Origin: Sequoia sempervirens
Lineage: Eukaryota > Streptophyta > Pinopsida > Cupressales > Cupressaceae
Reading direction: 5' to 3'
Length of the DNA stretch: 64,000 nucleotides
Assembly (NCBI GenBank): GCA_007258455.2
Contig: VDFB02193867.1
Coordinates: forward strand, 563,907,291-563,971,290
A program made the position numbers and the translations under genes. The notes under the pieces are model-generated. The model did no database searches and had not been told where the DNA came from. It was given only the letters and a program-made list of their open reading frames with translations. Of the stretch, positions 24,050-35,733 are shown in pieces. Numbering within the stretch: position 1 is the stretch's first letter; the number at the start of each line of letters is the position of its first letter.

Positions 24050-25850
24050 GGAAGATGTAATGTAGATAAAGGAGAAGGTTGAAAACCTAAACCTGTTTTA
24101 GCAAAGTATGGTGTAGAATTCACATTATCCTTGAATCCTTGTCCCATGTTCTCATTATATCTAATTTTAGAAAGAACTTTAAATCCATTCTCATAATATT
24201 TTTTTCAAATTATATGGAGAAGTCTTATTTAAATGATTATGAGAAGAATTTATTAGATCTTTGTTAGATATTACTGACACATGAGGGATGAAGCTAAAGA
24301 GCCCCCATTGCTAAATCATGGGATGATGATATTTTTTGGATTTGTTGATGTAGAAGGAGAAGAAGATTGCAAAAATGAAACAAAAAATTTCTTAGGTTTA
24401 TAGTATGATATTTTTTACTCTCTCATAAATAAGGGTGTAAAATATTATGAACCCAAATCATCACCAAAATATGTGTTTAAATATGAAGCGTTATTTGGAT
24501 CATTGTCATTGTTTGAAAGATTTGTAGTGCTGATATGAGATTGTGTCGACTTCTTGGTCTTTGATGGTGAAATTTTGTATTCGCCAATAAAAGTAGGTGT
24601 AAAATATAACAAACAATAATCATTTCCAAAGATTTAATTCATAGTATCATTATCACTAGAGGGTAATGGTTAAAATTTTGAAGATGGAATCAAAGTAGTG
24701 AGACAATTGGAAATGTTATGTTCAAATTTTACTTGTACATAAATTTTTGGATCTTCTTTTACCATATACAACTTTCTATCATATTCATACTTTATCACAC
24801 AATGAAGAGTATATGAGACTCCCTTCATGGGATGAATTCATGGTCTACCAAGAAGATCATTATATGATAAAGAATCCAACATGCAATGGATAAGGCTAGG
24901 CAAAGTCATTGGTCCTACCTTAATGGCTAGTGTAATTGTGGCTACTATTTACCTACCAACATTATCAAAGCCACATATAGAAAGATTATCAATTTTTATG
25001 AGAGACTTATCAACAACAAGTTTATATAAAAGGTCAATGCTACAAACATTAAGACTTGATCCATTATCAATTAGAGTATGCCTAATTCCATTATTATTCA
25101 CAATGATATAAATCATGAGAGCATCATATTGGCTCGATCGTAGGAGGAGGTAGTTCATGTTGAGGGAATTCAATATCTAAAGTTGTTTCCTAGATACAAT
25201 CAAACAAGGATTTTACATATTTATGTCTAACAAAGAGTGGCACCACTATCTTCTGTAAGGCCTCTTGTAATATCTCTTGGTATGTAGGTGAATTTTAATA
25301 AAGTTCCAAAGAGATATATTAGAGCTAGATTATTATATTTTTCTCAATAAGATCATACTCGTTGTTCATATATTGAGCAAGATGAGGTGCAGGGGAGAGA
25401 TATGGTTGAGGTGCTAGAATGGAGGTTTGCAATTTTTTGGTTGTTTGTTATTTCAAGTGTTATATGTGTGAGCAATTGCATGATAATTAACTACCTATGA
25501 CACATTTTTGTGTATACAATTGTTTTGAGTGATTTTTTTCAAAATTTTAAGATATAACCAAGAGGTTTAAGTTGATTTAAAGGAGGTCCAATAATGAGAG
25601 AAAGCACAGTTTTAGGTTGACGAACATGAGAAGGAGGATAGATGATCAATTGTGGTTCTATAGTTTCAATTGATTTTATTGTTTTTTTACAATATTCTAT
25701 CAATGGGGTATCAATGGTTACATCCTCTTGCACTAAGATATCCTCAAAAGTAGGGAATATATTTGGAGAGGTATAAAGATGAGTTTCATAATTACTTGAA
25801 GAATGAAGATTAGAAGAGGTATCTGTAGCATAGAAAAATGATCTTTGGAA
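24050..25850 (-). pseudogene. Ogre-like gag-pol linker, protease and G-patch fragment 2
   Basis: Minus-strand reading gives VNNNGIRHTLIDNGSSLNV at 25090-25030. The active-site form LIDNGSS is characteristic of Ogre/Tat retropepsins. ICGFDNVG, LGRPWIHPM (about 24850) and VSYTLHCVIKYEYD (about 24820-24780) follow. Further on, GQGFKD...KTGLGFQP (about 24150-24080) lies where these elements carry a G-patch-like segment. The upstream linker (25733-25180) aligns with fragment 1: both have a patch reading ...GTGTTATAT(G/A)T(G/A)TGAGCAA on the plus strand. Scattered stops and the absence of RT show a relic. The right end meets an E-type unit at about 25870. Confidence 0.7.
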
Positions 25851-25869
25851 ATTTTAACTCATTTGGGTC

Positions 25870-25950
25870 CTTGCGGATTTTGGCTTAGATTTTCCTTGAT
25901 CTACCGTTGTGAGGTATTTTACACATCCACATTATGTCTTGGTCAAGTTC
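25870..25950 (+). repeat. Left remnant of E2, split by the 20.7-kb element
   Basis: GTTGTGAGGTATTTTACACA and CCACATTATG resemble the E units at 46805-46857 (GTTGTAATGTTTTTTACACA, CACATTGG). This suggests the big element landed inside an E-family unit array that continues at 46620. Confidence 0.5.
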
Positions 25951-26645
25951 TGCAGTTTTCGCACACACGCCCCACTTGGAGTAGGGACCCTCTTTTCTGG
26001 TGTCTTTCGGCCTTTGGTTTTATTGGAATTATCATTTTGAGGTCTTGACATGTTGGTATTGCTAGCCTTGACCTTTCCCTGAGGCTTGAGTTGATTAAAA
26101 TTGGTTTTTGAGAAAAATCTGGGTTTCACCTGACCGCGGGATTTTCGGGCTCCGGCGGATTTTTCAGGTCCCAGTTCATTGTCTGGTCGCAGCTAAATTC
26201 TCTAAATCCAGGTTTTTTCTTGATCCCAGGATTTTCTGGTTCATGTGGATTTTCCCGGATTGCACCAAAATCCTGAACTTCGTCATTTCCCCAGTTTCTG
26301 CATTTCCGTGAAATCTGTGTTTCCGTGCATCTTGGGATTTTCTAAAATTTCGTTTTGGGCTCGGGTTTCTGGACTTGTTAGAAGTGTCTTGTCACGCATT
26401 AATGACCAAGGTACCTTTGCTCAGACGAGTATATGGGTGGATTTAGGGAAGTTTTAATATCATTCCGACTTCATTGTTTACTTGCTTCTGCTCTGGCGAT
26501 CAGGAATTTTCATTTGAGCTTTGGGGATTGATTTGAGTTGCTTGTGTGGGGATTGATTGGAACGCTGTTGGTTAAACTTTTCGTTGCTGGAATGTGCTTG
26601 TTACATGGTTTCTTCCTCAAGTTCGAGTTTCATCTGCATCAATCC

Positions 26646-29600
26646 ATGGTAGGTTGTCATTAGCCCTTTCATTGGTTTGCATGATGATTGGGGGTCTCTA
26701 CACCGAATGTTGATAATTTTGAGTCGGCCCTTGCTTGATTATGATCCTGTATTTATGGAGTTAGGGTTTGACCCATTTCTTTGTGAAACCATATTACTCA
26801 TGCCCTGGTAAGCTTGTATTTGCCTATTAAGATAGCGGGTGCATCCGTTTGAGGGGTCTGGGTTTGATTATTTACCCTCTTAGTACGAAATCCGTCATAT
26901 TATGCGAAGTTAGGGCTTTCTTGGTGCTCGGCCTAGAACAGCGAATTTGTGACGATTTACCTATCTTGCCCTTGTATTACACTGACTCCCACCCTGTGAG
27001 GATTTGGAGTACCTTAGACAGATCTTCATCAATGATATTTTGAACCTTAGGCTTACTCTAGTTTTAATGGCAAGAGGGTTATTCATCCAAATTAGGGCAT
27101 CGCAGTTTCGTCATGAGATTTAAAAATATTTAAGGTCTAAATTCATTTTCATTCTTAATCTTGTCGGTTAGCGTTGATTTCTGGACCATTAGAATCCAAG
27201 TAGAAGGGATTGCGTGATCATTTAATCGCCAGTTTGCGGGTTGTGCTTCGTCGGGTTCCTGTGGTGTTCGCGGAATTTTCGCACACCCGGATTTTCCCAG
27301 TTTAGGCTAATTCTGGGGACTAGAGTAATTTCCAAAACGCTTCTACCTATCCACGAAAATCCATCCCATCCGGATTTTTTTGGTTTTTCTGTCTAGCCTT
27401 ATCCTTTTTTCAATTTTTTGAAGATAGGATTGGTGGATCAAATGCTAAATGGCTATTTCCTATTGCTAATGAATGAATTTCATGATTATCTTATGATCTT
27501 TTGTCCATACTAACAATTTGATGTCTTGGCCGCCAGAGTCTGTCTGGGTCGAATTTCTCCAAAATTCCACCCCGACTGGTTTTTCCCGGTTTGTGATATT
27601 TTCTCGGACTGCATTATTTTTTAGGACTTTCAGGGATTAGCAGTTAGCGATGGATTTCAATTGTTTTATGTGATTTTATGATGATCTTTTGGTTGGAATA
27701 TAAACAATAATTGAATACTAATGAGGTCCTTTGGAAATGCAGGTTGAATCAAGCAAGGCTACTACCGGAAAATCTAAGGGTGCCTCAGAGGGGTCATCCA
27801 TTTCTGAGGCAAAAAGATTAAGATTGGATATCAAGAGTCAGCTTCCTGAGAGTAGGATATCCTCCATATGGTCTGAGGTATCTGATACTAATGTTGGGGC
27901 CTAGAGGTATGAGGAGTTTAAGCAGAGGACAACTGAGAAGGATTTGTCAGTCTTGAGGAACGAGATGATGAAATCCGAACTTGTGCATGTGGCTGGGTTT
28001 CCTCCAGCAATCCAATGTTATGAGCTAATTCTGGAATGTGCTAGGTAGTACAATTTTGACACACAAAGGGTGGTTAGCACCGAGGGAAGGGTTTTGGCCA
28101 ACTTCAGTCTGGTCTCGATTGCTTAGGCCTTTGGCATGCCTGACCTGCCTTCGGTGTGTGCTTTAAACATAGACACAGCAAAAACATATTATGAGAATGA
28201 GCCAGTCAAGGCTCAATAGATAATCAACTCTTGGTTGGAGAAGCCGAAGTCACATCACTCTAAACTACCCAAGCAGTTGCACAGAGTTAAGTTCAGGTCA
28301 GATGTTTATGATGCCATAACATTTTTTAGTAGAGTGGCTGGTTTGAAGACTGCCGAAGTGTTGGATAGCTGGATGGTCCATGTGATCACCAAGGTGGAGC
28401 AAGGAACTAACTATCACTGGGTAGGGCTCATTAGCTCTGAAATTGATAAGCAGCTGAGGAACGTCTTGGAGACCAATAAATTCACCATGTCCTCATATGT
28501 GGTGTATGTACTAGCCAGATTCTACCCGTACAGGGGCTTGGTTTATCCAATTTCCCACTTTCACCTACATTCAGATTTATGGATGCTCAGTTGCTCCATA
28601 CAAGTTGCCGAGATATCCCACCGATCACATTGTTTTGTTGGAGGTTGTGAGGTAGATTTGTGAGTTTGATGCCGTTGTGAAGAAGGAAAAGCATAAGACA
28701 AGCTTTGGTAAAGACTTCCCTCTCGGGATTGGTGTGGCAGAAATGTGCCCTTCCATCCAATCAGCTCACACTGCAGGAGAAGAGTTGGCAGCATATGGTC
28801 TCTCCTTCCATTCCAAAAGGATGAATTTCAAAATCACAATAGAGGCACAGAAGAAAGCCACTAGGGAGTACTGGCACAAGGATGACCTGGAGGACTATTG
28901 GGCCAACATCAAAGATGACCTTGAAGCTAGAAAGAAGAGGTATTCTAGGCTCCCTTTGGAGGCAATCAGACAATATAATGTCAAGTTGATCCCGGATCAA
29001 CTAGAGGATGATGGAAACCTGTTATAGGACCACGCCTATGAAGTTGTGAAGGACAGGTCCATGGGAGAAATCAATTGGGATGAAGGAGAGGTCACGGAGT
29101 TGGAGGACCTAATGGCCCTGGTCATGAAATTTACCTCCTCTTGGTTGAAACATAAAATTTGGGAGTTGGAAAGTGAGAAGGTAACTTGTACCTTCGATTT
29201 TATGAGCAATCTCAATCCTATGTCCACTTCTGATGAATTCGAGGAAGATGACCCCAAAGGGAAAACTGCAAAGACCTCATCGTTCAAGATAAAAATTAGA
29301 GGACCCAAGGAAGGTGGGCTTGGAACAAAAAGGAAGCCAAAAGGAAAAAGGAGGTGGCAGACTTTGAAGCTTAGTAAGTCCTTTGATGAGGAAGAGTTGG
29401 AAAAGGTAGAAGAGGAAGACGCTCCTCCACCACCAAAGAAAACCAGAACAACTAGGATCTCCAAGAGGAAGGTCCAAGATGCACCTAAAGATGAGCCTCC
29501 GTTTGTAGATGTGGAGAGTTCAGGGGGAGAAAAGACAAGAGTTTACACGAGGAGATATAGGACTCCCTCTCTGAGGGACACTGTGCAAAAGGCAGATCCT

Positions 29601-31187
29601 TCACCAAAATCACCAACCGCAGAACCATCCAAGGTTGTTTCTCCTCCACCAAGTGCACCTAAGCTGGAAATTCTAGAGGAGCATGAAACCAGCGGAGAGG
29701 TAGAGCCCTTCAAAGAAGGGACACTATTTAGTGAGGTAGTGGAGCTGGGAGTTGAAGAGGAGGAAAGGCATACTTCCCCTTTGGTGATGTATGAGGATTC
29801 TCCAAAAAATAGCAGAGGTAACGGATCCCCTGAGTAGAAAGAGGACATCCCTGTTAGGACCCCATCACCTGTGCAGCCAGAGATGGAGCTTGAGGAAATC
29901 AATCAAGGTGAGCAGCTCCCTGAGGAAGAGGAGGATAAGGCAACTGAAGAAGAAGAAGAGAAAGCGACAGAACGGCCAGAAGAAATAAGGACAGAAGAAA
30001 TTCGGGTAGAGCCTGCAGCCCCGGACTGGCTAGAAAAAGAGCTTGCAAGGAAGAAGCAGGTGGTATTCGAAGATACTCCCTTGGATTGGGATGAGATGCT
30101 GTCAAAGATCGGCAAAGGGAAGAAAAGGAAGGCAGCTAAGGTGGTTTCCAAGGTGGAAAGAGATGAAACAAATAATAGGGTTATCCACATTGCCACTCTT
30201 GCCACGAACAAGACAAGAGAAGATGTCACCGGTCAATATTACAGTGTGCAAACGATAAACCTTGGGCCGACATCCATGGAACAGGATATAGAAGAGTTTG
30301 AAGGGTCCAGTGCGGTGATCGTTGGAAGGTTGAGGAAGGAGACCCAAACCAAGCAGGATTTGAAGAAAGAAAATGAAAGGTTAAGGAAATGCTTGGAGGA
30401 GGTAATGAAACCCTTGCAGTCCCTCCATCCATCTTCTTCTGCCACTCCCAGATTTCTCCCTAGGGAAACTATCTCTGAGATTGAGAAAATGAAGACCTCT
30501 GCCCAAGCTACAGTGGATTGGCTAAAGGGTGTGCAAGCAAAGGGAGATAATACAATCAAGGACATCCTATCAGTTGGAAAGGATGTAGTCCGTGCCAAGG
30601 AGTTGTTGGAGCATGTGATATCCCAGGACAAGGAGGACATGGACCTCTTGTTGTAGAAATCCAAGGTCATCATGGGGCATGGTAAGGAACAACTGGATGT
30701 AGATGGAATTCTTCCTTCTTCCAGATTGGATGAACCTTGGGAATGGTTTGAGGCTCTGCAGATTAGGTAGAAGGCCATAAAGAAGATTCAGAAATGAAGG
30801 AAATCAATTGATGGTGATCTCGCTACAGTATATGATGGATGTATTGCCTTCTTTGAGGTGATGACTGGAAGGAGGAAGATAGCTCCAAAATATCTAAGTC
30901 TGGAACAGCTGAAAGAGTGGTGGCATGAGGTTTATGCCCCAGATCTCGAAAATGTAATAACTGGCCACCAGCTTGATGATGCAGCCACCTACTTGGCAGT
31001 AATGGATAGATATCTATCCAGCAAGGAAGATTCGGATAAGATTGTTGAACAGTCCAAGGAGGAGATTGATGCTATTAAATGTCGGCTTAGGGTATTTCCT
31101 TTGCCACCTGTCACCCAGCTGGATGGGACATTCTCGAAGGTCCAGGGATCATCAGTTCAGAGAAAAGATAAGGGAAGTGGCAGTTAA
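26646..31187 (+). pseudogene. U3-encoded spliced gene, 5' LTR copy (frameshifted)
   Basis: Proposed structure: ATG at 26646-26648 directly followed by donor GTAGGT, intron 26649-27742, then a long exon from 27743 to TAA at 31187. This copy has in-frame stops at about 27902, 28048, 28125 and 28216. The 185-bp deletion at 28533 changes the frame, after which the original frame continues with further stops near 29023, 29835, 30654, 30769 and 30796. Content is as in the 3' copy: an unrecognised globular N-terminal half, then an acidic/Pro-rich region with Lys-rich patches, a coiled coil and a C-terminal segment. It lies upstream of the element's TATA box, so the genomic RNA starting at about 31425 would not include this copy. 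Function unknown. Confidence 0.6.
26649..27742 (+). other. Predicted intron of the U3 gene, 5' LTR copy
   Basis: Donor ATG|GTAGGT at 26646-26654. Branch-site-like TACTAAT at 27716-27722 and acceptor GAAATGCAG ending at 27742, with the branch A 21 nt before the junction. Unspliced reading from the ATG hits a stop after five codons, whereas splicing joins ATG in frame to the long exon. RNA evidence is lacking. Confidence 0.5.
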
Positions 31188-31392
31188 TGCCTATTTTGAG
31201 ATTTGTGCTTCCCTATTATCATAGGGCATGCATTGGACCAGACTACATTGGGGACTGTGTCAAGGCCAACCTTGATGGTGGATGGCATATAATGTGTGCC
31301 TTAGTTCAATTTTTTCCTTGGCCGACTTGTTTTGGGCAGTTTTTCTTATTTTGTAAAAATGTTTGGCTGGGCCGACATATCTTGATACTTGC

Positions 31393-31400
31393 TATAAATA
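31393..31400 (+). promoter_or_regulatory. TATA box of the 5' LTR
   Basis: TATAAATA in the context CTTGCTATAAATAGGC. Transcription would start about 30 bp downstream (near 31425-31430, CATTGTAAAGGGTTAG), 1.1 kb before gag. Confidence 0.7.
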
Positions 31401-32264
31401 GGCATTCTTGCCTCATTGTAAAGGGTTAGACATTAGAAGTAAAAGAGAATAGACACTAGAGTTAGAGCATTTTTGAGTTCCTTGAAGCAAATACTGTATC
31501 AGAACATTGGAATTGTTGCAGCATGTTGATGATTTAATACAATTGAAGACATTGTGGTTTTCTGGTGGAATCTCTTGTGTTATCTTATCTCACATGGTTC
31601 CTTTTGTATCTTTCAAATTGCTTGGAGATTTAGGGTTTAGTATTCAGAACTAAATAATTTTAGTCTGGTAAATGATGTTTATGATGTTATACTTGGAATG
31701 TTTGTAGCAATCTCTGGTCTATACTCCCAGTAACTATCTAATTTTGGTAGGCTGGTGAAGTCAACCTGGACCATATATTTCAATGTTCTTGAGTTCGATT
31801 GTAGATGAAGGTCTATGATTTGAAGATCTCAATACCTTAGAAGATTGCACCTTTCTTGTGATATTGCATTGCGGGTTGATCAAGAATTGGTTACTTGAGA
31901 TTGGTCCATTCCAGATATATGTCACTTGCATTGTTCATCCTAGGAATAGTTTAGATTTTATCATATCCTTGCACCCTTTCCTTTTGCTATTTCTTTATCA
32001 TTTGGTTGGATTGGATTTAGGATTAAAGATCATTATATTGCAAAATTTGGTAAATTGAAAGATATAGTTGCTTGTAGTAAGGTCCCTTTGTGATTACCAA
32101 TATTTTCACATTTCATCTGAGTTGTTTATGCATTATCATGACCTGACATCCGAGAGACCTTGGGGTGATTTTCAGCAATTTATTGTTGAAGATTATCTTT
32201 CAAGAGAGATAAAATATTGCATTATGTCTGAGTTGTTGCTGTGCAGAAAACACCATCAACAGAT

Positions 32265-32281
32265 TTGCGCTAGAAGGAGTG
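32265..32281 (+). other. Primer-binding site of the 20.7-kb element (tRNA-Asn type)
   Basis: TTGCGCTAGAAGGAGTG starts 3 nt after the LTR end and matches TGGCGCTAGAAGGAGGG at 15 of 17 positions. Only 5 nt separate it from the gag ATG at 32287. Confidence 0.75.
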
Positions 32282-32286
32282 CCTGA

Positions 32287-34700
32287 ATGAGCACACTGGA
32301 TCATTTCTTGAATGCCATCTCTCCTTAAAGATATAGGAGAAATACCAGGTCTACCACAGGGGAGGAGGATTTACAAGAATTAGAGTTCCCCACAAGGTCA
32401 AGAACTCGAGAAAGGGGAGAATCATCATCACCCATCCCTTCACCAGCATCATCCACATCTTCACACCCTGAGGTTGAGGCTATACCCATCCCTGAGGCGG
32501 CTCCCATTCAACAGCCTCAACTTGTCATTAACCAACCACCACTCCTGCTTGTGCCAATGGATTTCCTATCTAATAATCCATCCCCCTTGTCTTTCGGTGC
32601 TTTAAATGTTATGCCCAAAAACCCCGAGCACTTCTGTTCAAAATTCCATGTTAATGACCCAAATAGGACTGCAAAAGAACATATAAGGATTTTTCAAACC
32701 CGTCTTAAAGACAGAGGGATTGTTCATGAGGATGTTGCATGTAGATTGTTTCCTTATTCACTAGGTGAAGAATCCTTTTACTGGTACAATCATCTCCCTG
32801 CTGGTTCGATTATTAATTGGAATGATCTTGAAAAGGCCTTTTTACAGAAGTTCTGAATACCTATCAGTGCCAATGAGTTATATCTACAATTCATCAAAGT
32901 TAAGAGAGAGGTTAATGAGCCAATATCCAGTTTCAATAATAGGTTCCACCAGGCATACACCAGGCTGCAAGATCCATATGTTTTAGATGATGGTATAGCC
33001 CTGGGAGTCTATTATGAAGCTCTAGATAGCCTAACAGCAACTTTTCTGAAATGGAGACCCAATCCTCCAGGTACCCTAACTGATGCCTATACAGAGGCTG
33101 TTAAGCTTAGTACAGATTTGAGACAACACTTGACTGGACCATTGCCTTCCTTAGGACCAGCTGCACACCCCAATCAGGTTTAGGCCGTAAATCAGGCACT
33201 TGCTAATCATACTCCCATCATGAATCCAGTTCCCTAATTACCTATGGTACCACATCCTAGTCATCCCATAAACTAGGCTTCCCCAATGATGAATTTTCCC
33301 CAACAGCAGGTTAATAAGCCCTTGTATCAGTCACAGTTGAATAGTTTTCCTGCTTATTTGCAAAATTCTAAGGTGTTGCATCAATCTATGAGATCTGCTA
33401 CAATGTCTGTTCCTCCTTAGAATAACCAAAACCAGATCCTTTACCGAGCCTCGAATAAGGAGAGGATTGATGAAATGCCTGAGAAAATAAAGAAGCTAAA
33501 CTTGGAAGTGACCTACTTAAGGAATCAAAATAGTCTATTGCAGGCTGCCCAAAACAATATGCGATCCAATCAGAATAGAGAATTTTCACAAGGGTAGAAT
33601 TTTGACAGAGGATAGTGTAATGAAAGAGGATTCTACAATGACAGGGGGTATAATCAGGATAGGGGTTTCAACAATGATAGAGGCTTCAATAGTGACAAGA
33701 GACAAAATTTTGATAGAGGCCAAGGTAGTGGATTAGGATTTGATAAGAGGCTATCACAAGGACATAATAGAACTTGGAATACAGGATCTAATAATGGAGG
33801 GGTCCCCACCCCATTGGATCAACCTACTAATCAAATTTTCAACCAATCTGCAAATCAGCCAGTCAGTCAAGAAAAGCCTCCTAGTGGTGTATATCTGGCT
33901 GAAGCAGCCTTGTCAGGATGGTGCAGGCTTCATAAGATAAGCAAGCATTCGGAGTTGGAATGTCCAAAATTTCAAACTGCTGCCTCTATTTTCCAGTATG
34001 AGGTAGAAAATAATGCAAGTGGGAAAGATATTGTTCCTTCCAGCCCTTATGATTCTCCTGTGCTGGTATTAAATCATGCTCCATTTTTTATTAGTGAGGA
34101 AAATGTACCAGAAGAGGAACATGAGTCTCAAGAAGAAAGGACAGATCAAATATGCAATGGAGATGAAGTTGCTCAGTTATTCAATGAGGAGGCAATGAAT
34201 GATAATGGCCCCTTGGATCAAGAAGAAAGTTATGTTGAAGAAGTACAGATGTTTCGACAAGGTTTGAGAGATATGCCTCATAGGCGTCCATAGCCTGGGG
34301 GACCTTTTACCACTTCCATTCCTCCTAATAACTTCAGTATCCCTCCAGATCCTAATGCAAGCAATAATCCATCTTATCCACATGTTTCTAAGAAGTATCT
34401 TTCGAAGGAAAGACAAGCTCAAACTGACCTACAGAAGGAAAAGACTGTCCAAGCAAGCAAGGACAAGATGGAGGAACCTTCTAAGGAGGTCTCTACTGAT
34501 ATGAGTGAGGAGCAGATGGCTTCATATGTTGCTAAGGAATTCAAGAAATTAAAGGTAAATCTTTCAGCATTTGAGTTATTAAGGTTTCCTACAATTAGGA
34601 AGGCTGTTTTGGGTACCTATGATGCTCATTCTAGCCCTTCTGGAGAGAATATCAGCCAGACTCCTAGCTCCCAGCTTGTGAAGACACAAAACTAGGCTCA
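32287..34700 (+). pseudogene. gag part: capsid-like region, RG repeats and zinc knuckle
   Basis: The N-terminus (MSTLDHFLNAI) is followed by a Ser/Pro-rich segment. A gag capsid-like core at about 32600-33130 includes FHVNDPNRTAKEHIRIF, FPYSLGEESFYWYNHL and NWNDLEKAFLQKF, the W/Y..L.......F pattern of plant gypsy retrotransposon gag (PF03732 type). About 33597-33735 is a series of short RGF/RGY repeats (GFNNDRGFNSD), likely RNA-binding. At 33922-33963, CRLHKISKHSELEC gives Cys-x2-His-x4-His-x4-Cys, a knuckle form common in Tat gag. Nine or ten stops fall in this part. Confidence 0.8.
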
Positions 34701-34809
34701 GAATCAGACTAACTTGCCTCCTGGAGATAAAGGAAAAGAAAAGGACAAGACTCAAGTGGCTCAAGTGGATACTCAACCCACTTTGTTCCAAGGAAAGACC
34801 GAAACTCCA

Positions 34810-35160
34810 CCATTCCTGGTTTTTGTGCACATATTTGGTAAGAATCTACATAATTATTTACTGGACTCTGGTGCTTCCACCAATGTAATGCCATTTGGAG
34901 TTTGTAGAGCTCTAGGAATTACACCTGTTGACTCTTAGAAGAAGAAAACTCAGTTGGATAGAACTGAAGTAAATGTGGTGGGAGAATTAAACATGATTCA
35001 CATGTAGATAGCTTCTGACCCAAGAATTCAACAGGTAATCAATATTCAGGTAGCAGATATCCATGATGCATATGGTTTGATTCTAGGGAGAGATTTTATG
35101 AAGGCCCTGAATGGATATGTGTCTACTGATCACTCTCAAATGTGGCTCCCCTGGAAAGGA
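34810..35160 (+). pseudogene. Retropepsin-type protease domain
   Basis: FLVFVHIFGKNLHNYLLDSG with the catalytic Asp of LLDSGAST at 34864. Further on, GLILGRDFM (about 35070-35100) is the usual second hydrophobic motif. Stops at 34936 and 35005 interrupt it. It differs from the LIDNGS form in the Ogre-like fragments at 13.3 and 25.0 kb, so those belong to another lineage. Confidence 0.8.
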
Positions 35161-35511
35161 GTGCCTAATCAGATCAGGATTGAGAGAGAGCCCATAATGA
35201 AATACATGATAACGGAGTACCAAAATACTTCAACAGAAGTTCTGATATCAGAAGTTGGCATGGGAAATTATATATTGTCAACTCAATATGAGGAGACAGA
35301 CTCAGAAGAGGTGTTGATGCTGCATACGGTGCCTATTGATGTTGAGACATCGTCCAGCCATGTTGAAGTTTTGACAGAATCAGTTGAGGAAGAAGAAGAG
35401 CCTGAAGACCATCAGATCGGCCTGTTAAGTAGTTTTCAGGAATTCATCAAGCAGTGTGTTGAGAATCAGACTCACCTGGGAAAGAAAACAAGTTTCAAGG
35501 AATTACTCTTA

Positions 35512-35571
35512 CCTAATTGGTGTAGAGTCCATAATGCTTCCCATTCAGAGTTGGAGTGTTGCCTATGCTAG
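35512..35571 (+). other. Second zinc-knuckle-like motif after the protease
   Basis: WCRVHNASHSELECCLC repeats the gag knuckle WCRLHKISKHSELEC with one residue fewer between the histidines. The identical SHSELEC/KHSELEC core suggests an internal duplication. A stop follows at 35569. Confidence 0.65.
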
Positions 35572-35733
35572 ACAACAGTAGAGCAAGTACAGCAAAGCCT
35601 AAATCCAATCGAAGTTGTGAAGACAGGGGTGCACAATCTTCAGGAAGAAGAAGAGAAACCCATAGTGACCAAGGAATCCTCCAACACTGATAAGCCAAAA
35701 GATATGATAAAGAAGACTACCGATGCTGAATGC

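Larger units (their letters stand above)
25951..32261 (+). mobile_element. 5' LTR (6,311 bp) of the 20.7-kb element
   Basis: The U3 part (25951 to about 31425) holds the coding unit described separately. The TATA box at 31393 places R-U5 at roughly 31425-32261 (about 0.84 kb). By eye it is about 3% different from the 3' LTR in sampled stretches such as 31200-31440. It lacks 185 bp present in the 3' LTR. Confidence 0.85.

Noticed and set aside
29036..30778. Long minus-strand frames opposite the U3 gene (and at 43394-45136)
   Set aside because: They mirror the acidic plus-strand coding sequence (GAA/GAG read backwards gives TTC/CTC). The plus frame is continuous over 1,200 codons with coherent composition; the minus frames are broken and Ser/Phe-rich.
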